A DNA stretch of 64,000 nucleotides, from assembly GCA_028274465.1 (NCBI GenBank), contig CM051458.1:77520085-77584084 (forward strand), given 5' to 3'. A model generated the notes under the pieces. It did no database searches. It worked only from the letters and a program-made list of their open reading frames with translations, and was not told the origin of the DNA. The stretch is from Plantago ovata (lineage: Eukaryota > Streptophyta > Magnoliopsida > Lamiales > Plantaginaceae). Shown here piece by piece: positions 1-12,380 of this stretch (position 1 is its first letter; the number at the start of each line of letters is the position of its first letter). The position numbers and the translations under genes were made by a program.

Positions 1-2750
1 ATTCTTATCTCACAAGTTCAACCAAGTTGACAAATAACATAATTTTGGAAAATTGGTTTGTTATGTTGGTCTTCTTATCGTGTATATTGAGAAAGTCATG
101 TCTTATGGTTAAGAACTTTTGATCCATGTTCTTGAAGACGTCTATCTCTATACTATTAGTGTGACTAAATAGCAGGTAAATCCACTAACGTCTTAACAAG
201 TATGGAAGTTATGTTCTTAATAGATGAAATCAATAGTCTAACAATTAATTTCAAATGTAAAATAGTATCCAATACTAAAATTACTTCATAGACATAACCA
301 GTTATCAATACGCAATAATATCCTTCAATCTTTAAGCAATAATTACTTTAGGATCAAGGAATTAAACTTTGCTACCCATACTCTTATTGAATTACTATAA
401 TTGCAATAGAGTGTATTATTCGTTAGACATCTACTCTTACTTTCATGGTCATCTTTGAGATAAATAGAAATATACTTAGAACATCTCTTAGTATATTTAT
501 TCTACCTTTCTTCCCTTACGGATTGGTTTAATAGAACTGCTCACTATGAGCACCATTTACCCATGGATGATGTTCTTGCAAAGATTATGAGTAGTAAGCA
601 GCTTTAGTCAATCTCACTTCTATTGTATTTAATATTCACTATGAAATTAATACAAAACATGAAGAGACTTGAAAGGAAATCAATTGAAGAAATGTTAAGC
701 ACTATTCTCTAAGAATTTCAACATTCTCAATTGACTTTCTTATTCCAAACAATATGAGAACATGTGAAGAGAAGTCAAATTTCAACATTTAAAGATAATA
801 CGCATTGACTATCATAAGAACTTGTACTCCCACTGATTTAGCCAAACTCTAGAATAGTGGTTGACCAATGTCAATGCTCATCATACATGTTCTAAGAGGT
901 ATTTTCTATAATGTCTTCATATTCTCACGTTTTGTAAGCTACTTGTGTACCATACACGTCTAAATCGAATATGTTACCTAGTTGTCCTTGTATTTAATAT
1001 AAGTATTCTTGTCCAACTCGAAATACTCAAATTCAAACACAAGACAATCTTGGGTACGCGCTTGTCCAAGACAAACTCAATTAAATCAAACGCAAATAAC
1101 AGTACAGTCAAAATGTCATTGGTAATAAATCAAACTAAGAGTATTCATCAATGCTATTCTACAACAACCTTATAAAACATAATCTAAATAAAGCGTGAAT
1201 TAAACTTAACTCTAATTAAATAACAATTCACAATATCTTCATTCAACGACTAAATAATCAAGGCCTTTTGAATTATTTAGTTCCATTAATTTTATCATAT
1301 TCACCGACCCCATTGGAAGAATACGGATTCATTTCTAATATGAATCTTAATGGCCAAGATCCAAATCTGCATTATTACAGCCCCTGCTATGGCTGATCAC
1401 CGTAATAGCCAAATAAGGTAGGTCTCTAAACCAATTGTACAATACAACTCTTGGTTGACCAAAGATACTTTCGGTGTCCTATAGACTATGCCTAACGCTA
1501 TGGCGACTCGACATAGCCCAAGTAAGTCATAACCATCACACAGTACCAACTATGGACCTATGAAAGAGACTTTCCATCGGCAAACAGAGTAAGCACTATG
1601 GTGCATATTACTCATGAGATTAGATGGTTCCATTCATCATTCAATTATGATGGGTGACGCCATGCGATCAAATCGAGACTTAAATTTTAGTTGGGGAACA
1701 TTTATGTCGGGGTATTTAATCGCTTAAACAAGACCTTAGATAACTATCAAACATAGGGCGCCGTCTACCCACACATACAATACGCGGGCAAACAAATAAT
1801 GAGCGCCGCCTACTCATGCATACAATATGCGGACAAGCAAGTAATGGCTGCCGCCTACCCATGCATATGACAGATGCTGTCCGGAAACTAGTGGGTGCCG
1901 CCTACCCATACATAGCGGACATAAAATGTTATACTGATTTAAAGTAAATCATATAGACATTCAAACATATGAGCAAGTAATTGTGAGTTTAAAGTTTGCA
2001 AGAAAATATAATTTGTCTCATCTTTATAGTTCCAAAGTAATTATAAATGTTTTACTTAAAAAATAAAACATTTATTAATTTCCAAGAAATGAAAATGAAT
2101 TATAAATCCAATTTATAATAATTTATAAGTCATAAATCTAATTCATGAATTTTCCAGAAATTTATAAACATTTGAAACAAGTTTCTACATTAATATAATC
2201 TTCTAAAGTTTTATAAGTTTGGGTACTGAAATCATAAATGTCAACAGTAGAGGGGCCTCCGCTCCAATAAGACAGAAAAATCTGTCTAATTGAAACAGGG
2301 TCCCTGATCTTCTGCTTCCTTTCAAATCAACCCCTCAACTTCCTGTAAATTTTCAACTCGGTCCCTGTGAATTCGAAAAGCTTGCACATGAATCCAACAA
2401 TGGAGTTTTCGATCTGAATTCATAATCCTTCGTCGATTAGTGTTCCAAACACGAATCCATCAACGAATCCTTTATCAAACATCATTTCTCTATTCAAATC
2501 ACCATTCAATTCGGATCAAACCCGTCAAGAATTAAAATCCCCAATTTTTTTTTAATTTTTTTTTAATATGATCGATCGATCGATCAAATCAACCTCGCGA
2601 TCAGGTCGCCATTTCATTTTGCGGTGAACGAAGCCGAGCTACGGTGTTCATGATGTAAGATGGAGGGAGGTCGGTGGGATGAATTGAACCGAGGCGGAGA
2701 CGCCGTTTATCGAATTCCAGTGAGATGAATTACGGGAAGATGATGATGAT
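1..2750 (-). other. Non-coding relic of a Ty1-copia-type LTR element
   Basis: No convincing gene is seen; the open frames are short and AT-rich. Read on the minus strand, a polypurine-tract-like GTGGGAG lies at about 828-836, as expected next to a copia 3' LTR, and a match to the copia primer-binding site lies at 3843-3854 on the same strand. I infer the untranslated internal part of an LTR element that has lost gag-pol. The stretch 1260-1750 (clustered GGxCxAxAGT-type words, low coding potential) resembles copia leader or trailer DNA from memory. No RT or integrase remnant was found. A CGATCGAT run lies at about 2571-2583. Confidence 0.4.
1755..1917. repeat. Short tandem repeat, four degenerate units
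   Basis: Four copies of a unit built on GCCGCCTACCCATGCATA begin near 1758, 1803, 1848 and 1894, so the period is about 45 bp. Each is followed by ATGCGG-like bases. It is a local minisatellite inside the retroelement relic; no function is evident. Confidence 0.7.
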
Positions 2751-2758
2751 GATGTCAT

Positions 2759-3578
2759 TAGGGATGAGCACCGGTGGTAATGGTAAAAAAAACCTCTAAC
2801 CGTTTACCATACCGTTCGCGTGCGGTTAGCAATTTTCCTAACCGTTTACCGTACAAAAATGTGCGATAACCGTACCGTTGATAATGTAAAAAATAGTAAC
2901 CGTACCGTTGGTAAAATTGTTACTGCTCCTAAAATGATAACACGATTTAATATTTAGAAAATCACCGATTTACATACAAGGAACAACATGTCATGAGAAT
3001 AACAACCGAGAAATGTAATGAATCCATCATGTTTAAGAAATCCAACAATAGAATAAAGCATCAACATGTCCAAAAAACAAAACTAACTTCTCCGCAAAGT
3101 ATATTAACGAACCTATTCTATCAATCAACAATAGAATAAAGCATCAACATGTTACATAAACCTCTGCTCTTTTAATCAATCAAATAACTAATATCAAAAT
3201 GATAACAATGCCAAACTAATACAATTCTAATATAGTTGATGATGATTAATTAATAGTTTAATACATTATACATACCAAAAAAGATGGGTTGGGAACGGAG
3301 GAACTGTATTGCACGGCGCTCAGAACAGATAAATATGGTGTGTTAGGCAGAAGAGAATATATAAACTAGGGTAAATCAAAACCTATGTTACTTTCCATAT
3401 TGAACAATTATCTTAATTAAATAATATATTCTACTAAATATAATCATACCGTAAAAGTGCGGTAAATCAAAAAAAGCAACCATTTACCGTCCAATTTTTG
3501 CGGTTACCATTACCAATGATAAATTTACCGCTGGTAAATGGTAAACCGGTGGTAACGGTAAAATTTTGCTCATCCCTA
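2759..3578. mobile_element. hAT-like non-autonomous element (MITE), 820 bp
   Basis: The ends are inverted repeats: TAGGGATGAGCA at the left and its exact complement TGCTCATCCCTA at the right. Inside both ends are degenerate copies of ACCGTTTACC and GGTAACGGTAAA in both orientations. The 8-bp GATGTCAT flanks both sides (2751-2758 and 3579-3586), and an 8-bp target duplication is diagnostic of hAT transposons. No transposase is encoded, so mobility would need a transposase supplied in trans. The perfect duplication argues that it is not ancient. Confidence 0.88.
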
Positions 3579-3842
3579 GATGTCATGATGATGATTGAAC
3601 CCAACAATAATAAATTGATAATAATTAATTAATCATCAATTAATCTAATCCAATCAGATCTAATCTGATTGATAATACAAAATTCTTCAAACCCAAGTAT
3701 AGAAGAAATCAAATTTCATACTAGTAACTAAACCCAGTTCGTGACCATGGAATTTTCTAATGAGAACAAATTATAATTCTTCAAATTAAAAACTCACATT
3801 AAACATAAAATAACATGTAAATAATTCATTCAATCAAGCCTA

Positions 3843-3854
3843 GCTCTGATACCA
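3843..3854 (-). other. Retroelement primer-binding site (initiator tRNA-Met type)
   Basis: The minus strand reads TGGTATCAGAGC, the usual primer-binding site of plant Ty1-copia elements, complementary to the 3' end of initiator tRNA-Met. It implies an LTR ending at about 3856 (higher coordinates) and an internal region running toward lower coordinates. The adjacent LTR piece is split by the CACTA insertion at 3921. Confidence 0.65.
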
Positions 3855-3942
3855 CTATTAGTAATTGCAGGAAATTACCTCTAAGGTTAATGCAGCGGAA
3901 TTCGAAAATTTTCCCACATGCACTACAAGAAAACAGTTGAAT

Positions 3943-4231
3943 AGCGACGGATGCCATCCGTCGCTATTCAGTCCCGACCCGTCGCTAATGAGGCTTAGCG
4001 ACGGGAAGCCCGTCGCTAAATAGGACGTCGTCAAAAGTGGCGTCGCTAAATGAAAAAGCGACGGATGAACCCGATCCGTCGCTTTCGGATAGCGACGGAT
4101 AACACCATCCGTCGCTCTGTTGGTCAACGCAAATAAAGCGACGGATAAATCTATCCGTCGCTTTATGAAGAGACACGTGGCACCTCATCCGGTGTTCACG
4201 TGTAGCGACGGATAAGCCTATCCGTCGCTAA
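3943..4231. repeat. CACTA 1 left subterminal repeat array
   Basis: Roughly a dozen copies of GCGACGGAT or its complement ATCCGTCGC lie in both orientations, often as facing pairs 10-25 bp apart. In En/Spm such subterminal motifs bind the TNPA protein. The mirror array is at 6625-6920, and the same word family recurs in CACTA element 2. Confidence 0.85.
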
Positions 4232-4462
4232 GCTCCCCAGAGTTTTCTTTTTTTTTTTTCCCTGATTTGTATTTTTGTCCTATTTTTTGTATACAATATA
4301 GAATAATAATTATGGACAACTGGAAACACTTCAATTAAACACAACCTAATTCAAGCAAATTCAGATACAAACGAGAATGTACCACACCGATAAAGAAAAT
4401 ATAAAATGTATGTTAACGAAGTCAAGTGTACGACATAAGAGTAGAGTAATGCAAATGGGAAG

Positions 4463-5987
4463 CTAGAAATCTGGAGGTGGAGCTTGTCCACACTGCTCGG
4501 CCAACTGTCTCCCGTATTCCTTCATCTTGTCCTGCTCTGCGCGCATCCGAGCATTCTCCTGGCCCTGCTTCAAGAGTTGATCCTGAAGCTGCTTGATCTC
4601 CTTGTCCATCTTTGACCGGCTCTTCCCCGAATGATGCACGTCTCCAAGTATTCTCGGCGCCAAACTCCCCATGCCGTATATATGACCCTTGTGGCTGATC
4701 CCATCAATCTCCAACAAGATGTCATCCTTTTCTTGGGGTGTGAGAGCTAGATTCCTCACCCATCCCTCGTACTCGGTCTGAAATTGCAAAACATGTGTAA
4801 GTATGAGCACTTAATTAATGACATGCATATTTGAAAGAAAACATTATTCAAAAGAAGTCATATGTGACAATGAAGTTATTTCAATTGAGGACTTACTGCA
4901 ATCGAGGTCGCCCATTCGTCATCCCAGATCCCTGTCTTGTCCTTGTGGGAATTCTCGAGATGCTCATACAACGACATCGGCTTCCCCTCAGCGGTCTTCG
5001 TCAACCAAAAAAAACAAAGATCATTATAAATAGTATGAATGGCTACTTCCTACAATATTGAATAAAGAATAGAATTTGCACTTGACAACAGTGCTGCAAA
5101 GATTAAGTAACACCATTACATAATTAAGTCAGACCATCAACAACACAAGAGAAGACAAATCTAAAGAGACCTACACTACATACAGATTAGATTAAACAAC
5201 GTCCACTTAAAGAGTAAAGCTAGCATGCATAACAAACAATTAATTAGGAATTACATACATGGCTTAAGACACAAAAGTGCAATGCAAATTAATTATACAC
5301 ATGACCTATATATTACATGACTTACCGAATCCAAGTGACGTTCCAACTGGCCCTTCCGCCCTAGATGGTGCTTTGACGTCCCCGTCCCATATCGCGGCTT
5401 GGTAGATCGGCTTAACTTGATCTTCTTCGCTTTCTTCTCAGTTTCTTCATCTTCCCAGTAAGCGAGCCACTCGGGCCACTCATCCTCCCCAATCCCATCA
5501 GGCTTAACTTTATTTTTCTTTGCATCGTAGATATAATCCCTATACATGCTCGAGCAGTCATGCTCAAATGCATACCGCAACTCTCTCTTCATGCGGTTCG
5601 GGAGGAAGAACACCTCCTACAACATTCCATTTCCATGAAAGAAAATAATCAATCAGTATAAAAAACATGATGAAGTTGGCAAGAAATATGATCAAAAATC
5701 CATACAACAAAATCATCCAACTTACCCCTAGGGCATTGAAAAACTCTAACTTCCTTTCTTCAGAGACAGTTGACCACATTGCTCCACCCTTGCTTGGAGG
5801 ATCCAACTTAGCGAAAATTAAAGCTCTCAAAGTCTTGGTAACAGAACGTGGCATCAACCTATTTAAAATAACAACAAATACAACACCGGTCACAAGTCTA
5901 AATAAAACCATCAGAATACGAATCTGACTCGCTAGTATAACAGCTGCTCGATGAACCGAAGAATCTCGACAACCTCGGTCTAGGCAT
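4463..5987 (-). CDS. En/Spm (Ptta-type) plant transposase-family protein of CACTA 1
   Basis: Minus-strand gene with four well-supported exons: 5858-5726, 5616-5326, 4995-4897 and 4777-4463, all GT-AG and all in phase, giving about 278 residues. A first exon starting at ATG 5987 (MPRPRLSRFF) is probable, but its junction to the next exon is unclear. Exon 3 is rich in charged and aromatic residues (EDEWPEWLAYWEDEE). The C-terminus is a coiled-coil-like heptad region (IKQLQDQLLKQ) ending APPPDF. This layout matches the plant transposase (Ptta/En/Spm) family, the regulatory DNA-binding type rather than the DDE enzyme. I see no stop or frameshift in the four exons. Inferred role: binding of the subterminal repeats. 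Confidence 0.7.
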
Positions 5988-6624
5988 GATGATCTGCATA
6001 TACACATTATGTACACAAATCATATATAAAATATCCTATGGAAGAAACACATACCAATTATACCAAAGTCATTAACATGCAAACTTCATACTCTGTTTCT
6101 AGTTTACTAACTTAACCGAGTGAGAGACAGACTCAACTTAACATAAGCAAGCTACAGGTGCCAACAAATAGACTAATTAACATAAACACGAATTCCTAAC
6201 ATTGAAACTGATCTACGGACATGATCTGGAGCATCAACATAATTATTAATAAATAAGAGATAAAACAGAATACATAAATAATAATAACAAAGCAGAAACT
6301 TATATTAAACATAAATCACACCGGACATCTCTCCCCAACCCAAAACTTATCAAAACAGGGAACACAGACGCTCACCGGAAGATGAGTTGATGGGTAACAA
6401 AAGAAGGTGCAGCGAACGAAACCGGACATATAGGACCACAACTGACGAATAGATCGCCGCACCGGTGGAGAATCGCCGCGCCGGTGGTGGTGGCTGGAGC
6501 GGAATTTGGGGGTTTTTGGGGTTAGGGTTTTGTTGGAGATGGAGAATTGGGGAGGAGGAAATGAAGAGGGGAGACGACAATCTGCTATCTTATCCTTTTT
6601 TTTTTCTTTTTTTTTTTTAACGTA

Positions 6625-6920
6625 GCGACGTATGAGGTTATTCGTCGCTACGTAATTAATAAAATATTATTTTCCTTTTCAATTTTCCTTTTTTTTTCTT
6701 TTTTTCTTTATTTAATTAATAGTCAACGACAGTGAGCGACGGATAACCTTATCCGTCGCTACATTAGCGACGGATTGGATTATTCGTCGCTAAATTAGCG
6801 ACGGATAATTCTATCCGTCGCTATCTTGCTTAAAGCGCAGTTCGTCTATATCCGTCGCAAAATTTAGCGATCCGTCGCCCCGTAGCGGCGGATAACCATC
6901 CGTCGCTACCCATCCGTCGC
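6625..6920. repeat. CACTA 1 right subterminal repeat array
   Basis: TAGCGACG(G)AT and its complement are repeated about ten times in both orientations, mirroring the left array. Between it and the gene (5990-6600) lie an unremarkable AT-rich stretch and a T-rich tract near 6595-6620. Confidence 0.85.
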
Positions 6921-6943
6921 TAATTGGTTGTTTTCTTGTAGTG

Positions 6944-7782
6944 ATGGATCGTTGATGGAATGATTATTTAACATGCTCCATATAAATAACTTACTCGTAT
7001 TATCCAGCTTCCAGCTTCCATTACATAAATTTGTTCTTCAACGAACAATTAATGATCTTCTAAAGAATCTGACTGAACTTAGAACAATTCCAAGCTGCCT
7101 ACGTACCCTCACGATCACGTCAAACGTAGTTCAATTCTTCGTTGATGAATTCTCCATGGATGCTAGAAATCCATATTCAAAATCTACATTAAGCAAACAA
7201 GAAATCTCAAAGATCATAATAAAATGAGAATTGATCAAAGAAGAAAAGAAAAGAGTTAGAACGAATACAACCGTGTTGAAGAAACCCAAAAATGAAGAAA
7301 GCTCTTAGCCACTCCCAACAACACGTTTCATCATTTCTCTTGAAAAATGTTGCAGCCACAACACAGATAGATAAAACGTTTTATAGGCATTTTGCATGGG
7401 CCTGACCCTGTTGGTATGTGTGCAGGCTAATTTTCTGGAGGTCATGGGTTCGAAGCCCATCACTAGCAATCTTTTTCTTTTGGGCTTTTAACACTTGAAC
7501 CTCATTCTAAATTGGTTCAAATGCACATTCTAACTTTAATTAATTAAATCCAATTTAATCTAATTATTCTTTTCTTCTTTTATTAATTAAATATCTAATT
7601 TAATTAATTTACTTTCTAAAAGTATAAATTAATCCATTAAATCCAATTCAACTTAATTAATTAGTTGTTACTATCATATCAAATAGAATCATTTTCAATA
7701 ATATGAAATTAAATATTTACCAATCCAATTGATATTTATTTAATATATGAATTAAGTTATAAATCTAAGAGAAAATATCACG
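6944..7782 (-). repeat. Copia-like LTR fragment
   Basis: There is no gene here. The stretch continues the LTR interrupted by CACTA 1, is very AT-rich (tracts of TTAATTAATT) and shares phrases with 13156-13309 (for example CAATCCAATTGA followed by an AT-rich run), so both are pieces of related LTR sequence. A tRNA-like segment with a perfect T-arm (ATGGG-TTCGAAG-CCCAT) is at 7409-7468. Confidence 0.4.
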
Positions 7783-8361
7783 GTAGGGACTCCTTAGAAC
7801 ACCTAATATTAGAAAAGGGCCCTTTATTCAAACAATTACATATTAGACCAATTTGGGGGTTTTTGGCGTTGACTGCTCGTTATTTACAAATTGCCATAGT
7901 TTCAAAAGTGAACACACAAACACGGCCTTAACTCCCAAAAACTGAATTTACCCTAATTACCTTTACCATCTCACCACCATTACACCATTTTCCACCTTCT
8001 CGTCTCCCTCCACTCTGTCCCGCCATAGCTCTTCACCTTCACCTTTTGCTGCCGATTTCCAACCAAATTGCTCCATTTTTCCACTAATCGACGCGTGTCA
8101 GTCCGATGTTTCACAATTTCGCTTTGCGTCTGAGTTTATGTTCGTGAAAACGAAGTGAAAGGGGGAAAACTGTAGCTCATAATTGAGGTATGATTTCTTA
8201 CTGTAAAAGCTCAATTTTGGTGTTCTAGGAGTTGCATGTGCATTCACATTTAGTTTCGAGTTGTAATTTTTGGACGACGCAAACCCTACGTGTAACCCTT
8301 GTTTTGTTTTTCTTATGTAATCTGTTTTTTAATGATTCTCCCCTTGTTATTGCGCAGAGAA

Positions 8362-11300
8362 ATGGTGAGATTTAATATCAGGGTACATGTCGGCAGGGAG
8401 AGTTATATGCTTGAAAGAGTCGAGCACAACAGGTACAAAATCGACGATTTGTGTTCTGATTTGGAAAATACTGTGTATGTGCTAGCTTATGGAAAACCCC
8501 CCTCCCCCAAAATGTGGCCATTTCTATGACTGCTGAACTGATAGCTGGTGGGAGTATGAGCATTACTAGTGATAAGGATGTTAGGATAATGTTTGAGGGA
8601 AACATGCTTTATAAAGAGGTTGAACTGTATGTGGATTTCTCTGAAGCAACTCCATTAGCTGTTATTGATTTTGAGTCTAGTATGGGTGGTAGAAAAAGGG
8701 GGTATGAAGACTTACAAAATGCTCATGAGGATGCACCATATGTTCCAGAACAACCAGTGCCCACCCCACCTGAGAGAACTAGACAATATAGGAAGAGGAG
8801 ATGCAAGCCTAGACCAAACAGATCACCAAAACCACCAAGACCACCCATATTTGTAGACCTTACAGGGGAGGAGTTTGATGTTGATCCAACTGACACACAG
8901 GAAACACACCCCCCTCCAACTCACACACAAGAAACACAGCCCCCTCCATCTGACACACAAGAAACACAGTCCCCTCCAACTGACACACAAGAAACAGAGC
9001 CCCCTCCAACTGACCCACAAGAGCCTGAGCCATATATTCCTCAACCAGAACCTGAGCCATATATTCCTCCCACAAAAAGCTTCCCAACTGATTTTCCAAA
9101 AACTCCAACTTCTGAGGAATTTCTTCTCTTTGAGGAACTCATTACAAATGGTTTGGTTCAGATTACCAAGGAGGATCTCCTTCTGTTAAAACCAATGATA
9201 ATGAACCTACAGCTGAACACATTGTGGAGGAGCCAGTTGATGTGAATATGACAAATGAGGAGGTAGATGATGATGGCTATCCTGGTGGTGATGATGATGT
9301 GGTACATGAGGAGTCTGACTCTGATTTGGGGATGGATTGGGAGGATGATGAGCCCAAGGCAACCTATGCTCATGAGAGTGAAGATGAGGAGATAGGTTTT
9401 GAAAGGGTGAAGCCTACTGGTGATGAGGATAAGGAATCTGATGGTGATCATGATGGTAATTCTGGTGGAGATGGAGGTGTACCTCAGGCTGGTAGTGATG
9501 CTAACAATGGTGGGAATGCTGAAAATGACAATGATGATCCTGATTTTGTTGTCTCTGATAATGACCCTGAGTTGTCTGAATTTGATTATGATTCTGAAGC
9601 ACCAGATCAATATAGTGATGAGGATTGGATAGGTGATGAATTTGTTGTGAACAATGAACAAGTTGATAAACATTTCAAAGTTGGGGATACCTTTGGTTCT
9701 GTTTATGAGATTAGGAGGAGGGTGAAGGAGTATTCTCTGAAGTTGGGTTTCACATTTCAGAAGATCAGGAATACTAGGAGTAGGTATACTGTTAAGTGCA
9801 AGGGTAGGGGATGCAAGTGGAGACTGCATTCTAGAAGACTTGATGATGAGAGGACCTTCATGATAAAGACATATCATGAAGGGCATAGATGTGTTAGAAA
9901 GAATGACACACATGAAGCTGATTACAACTATCTTGCAGATAAGATCATGGGTGAACTGGCAAGAAATCCATCCCTCACTGCAAAGCAATTGGAGGTTTGG
10001 GCAGTTGACAATTTGAAACTGAAGGTGCCATACCAGAGGATGTTCAGAGCAAGACAAAAAGCCTTGGTTGTGCTTGGAGGCAATCCAGAAGATGCCTTCA
10101 AGTTGCTTCCTAAGTATAGGCAGATGGTGATTAGGTCTAATCCTGGGAGTTTGGTTGAGCTTGATTGTGAACCAATGGAAGAAGAAGAAGATGTTGATGT
10201 GGGAAGTGGAGAAACAGTTCATAGAGCTCCACAATTCAAAAGGTTCTTTGTTGGATTGGAAGGTCTCAAGAGAGGATTTCTTGCTGGATGTGCACCTTTC
10301 TTGTTCTTTGATGGAGCACATTTGAGAGGTAAATATGGGGGGGTACTTCTCAGTGCAGTGGGAACTGATGCTGACTGTGGCATCTACCCACTTGCATATG
10401 CCATAGTTGAAACTGAAAATAAAGAGTCCTGGGGGTTCTTCTTGAAGTGTCTTGAGAATTTCATTGGTCCATTTGACAATAGCAGGCCCTGGCACTTCAT
10501 GGGTGATAGGCAGAAGGTAATTTCTAACTTTCTAACTTGAATATATTACTTATGAAAATACATTCTAACATTTACTCTTTTATTGTAGGGATTAGTCCCA
10601 GCCATTGAGGAACTGACTCCAACTGTGATCAACAGAAAATGTGCCAAGCACATTTATGATAATTTCAAATTAAAGTGGTCTGGAGTTGAGCTAAGGAAAC
10701 TGTACTGGCAAGCAGCAACAGCCTTTACCACTTATAGCTTTAATAAGGTAAATTCTCCTCATTCTTATTGCTTACATGAAATACTTGTGTGTTGTATTAC
10801 ATTTTACCTTGCCTTACATGGAATCCTTGTGTGTTATATTAAAGGCTATGACAAAGATGCTTGCTTCTACACCATCTGCATATGAGTATCTCATGAAAAT
10901 TCCAAAAGGGTTCTGGGCTAGGCATGCTTTTGATAGTAGTGTGAAGGTGGATCATGTTACAAACAACATGAGTGAGTCCTTCAACTCTTGGATAGAACCA
11001 GTTAGGGGTTACTCAGTGATGAAAATAGTAGAGGGACTTAGGACTCAAATCATGAGAAGGCTTGTGGTAAGAAAGAAGAAAGGTCATCACTGTGAAGCTG
11101 TGCTTATGCCTAGGATATTGGACAAACTTAATAAACAAGGTGAGCAAAGTGGGAGGTGCCACATACTTACAGAATCTGGATCATGCTATGAGGTGCAAGA
11201 CTTTAATTACAAGTTCATTGTGGACCTTGAGAGCAAGTCATGTGACTGTAGGAGGTGGGATGTATCAGGTATCCCTTGCAGACATGCTTGGGCTGTGTTC

Positions 11301-12133
11301 AACTATATGAGACTTCCAGCTGAAGACTTTGTATCCCAGAACCACTCTAAGGCAGCTTACATATTGACTTATGATGAGGCCAAACTGAAAGGTATCAAAG
11401 ACCCTCCATTTTGGCCAGATGACTTGACTGATGAAGTCTGCTTACCTCCTGAAGTTAAGAGGCAACCTGGCAGGCCTTGTACAAAGAGGATTAAACATCC
11501 TTCTGAGGGAACTTCTTCAAGAAAACCAAAAACACCTGTTCACCAACAGAGAAGACCTCCCAGGTGTTCCAAATGCCTAGACAGAGGACACACATATAGG
11601 GGTTGCCCTAAATTGGTAAGTATTGAAAGCCTTTTTTTTTTTTTTTTTTTTTTTGTCTCTTTAGTATTGTCTTTACATTAATATACCAACTTGGACTGAT
11701 ATCTGTGTGTATTGTAGAGGGAAGAGCATGAACAAGAACCACTTCCACAAGAAGAGGCTGACAGACCTGCTTCCCCAGTTCAAGTTGTAAGTATTCTAAT
11801 TCATGTGCATGAGTTATTGTAACTGTGTATCTATATGCTAATTTATACATTGGTTTTGCATAGGACCAACCTGATGTTAATCAGAATGAAACTGTGGTTA
11901 ATGAACCTGAAGAAACTGGTGGTGATGTAGGCAGTGGTGGCAGTGGTAGGGGTGGCAGAGGTAGGGGTGGCAGAGGCAGGGGTAGGGGTAGGGGTGGCAG
12001 AGGTAGGGGTAGGGGTGGCAGAGGTAGGAGTGCAACAGGCAGTGGTGGCAGAGGTAGGGGTGGAAGGAGAAGGAACTGGTTTGGCAATGCTCAAGAGTCT
12101 CAGGAAATGGAGTATCCAGATTGGCTTCTTTGA
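8362..12133 (+). CDS. MURA transposase (MULE-A), probably frameshifted near its N-terminus
   Basis: Exons read as 8362-10516, 10589-10747, 10845-11615, 11718-11786 and 11864-12133, all GT-AG and in phase. A 5' UTR intron probably ends in CAG just before the start. Order of parts: N-terminal domain (MVRFNIRVHVG), acidic/proline linker with PPPTDTQET repeats, MuDR DNA-binding region (9660-9900, with a CKGRGCKW cysteine pair), DDE core (LFFDGAHLRG; MGDRQKG; NNMSESFNSW), SWIM zinc finger (CDCRRWDVSGIPCRHAW), CCHC-like knuckle (CSKCLDRGHTYRGC) and an RGG-rich tail. Catalytic and zinc residues are present. Two reading-frame jumps are apparent, at a C-rich run near 8500 and near 9180, so the N-terminus is broken or mis-read; from about 9182 onward the frame is open. 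Confidence 0.8.
8885..9022 (+). repeat. 30-bp coding minisatellite in MURA-A
   Basis: About five units of CCTCCAACTGACACACAAGA-type DNA encode PPPTDTQETE-like decapeptides in the linker before the DNA-binding domain. The unit length is a multiple of three, so gain or loss of units would keep frame. Confidence 0.8.
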
Positions 12134-12380
12134 TCATCTAGTTTATTTACTGTTTATGCTTCTTGACAATCTTTTGGACAAGTTCATGCTTCTTAGCACT
12201 CTTTTGGGCTGTAATGTTTTGTTAGATGCTTGCTTATGCAACTTTGCTGGAAAACCAGGAATCTGGCCATGTTAATGTAATGATTCTGGTACTCTAAATT
12301 TAGTATTTGCTATGTTGGAAACAATCTTTTTATTCCATTGAAATGAAGACATTTGGTGCATTACAATTGTTAATATTGTA

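Larger units (their letters stand above)
3921..6943. mobile_element. CACTA (En/Spm) transposon 1, 3.0 kb
   Basis: The left end is CACTACAAGAAAAC and the right end is its complement GTTTTCTTGTAGTG. The flanking trinucleotide ATG is duplicated (3918-3920 and 6944-6946), as expected for CACTA elements. Both subterminal zones are packed with TAGCGACGGAT / ATCCGTCGCT words. Inside lies one minus-strand gene with intact splice sites; no tnpD-type DDE transposase is visible, so this is probably a non-autonomous element carrying only the second (TNPA-like) gene. It interrupts the copia-like LTR. Confidence 0.95.

Noticed and set aside
9158-10495. 445-codon open frame on minus opposite MURA-A
   Set aside because: Shadow of the transposase exon; Ile/Ser-rich with no domain, and the plus frame has clear motifs.
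11843-12275. Pro/Leu-rich or Gly/Val-rich frames on other strands and frames of the MURA-A tail
   Set aside because: Out-of-frame readings of the GGTAGGGGTGGCAGA repeats that encode the RGG tail.
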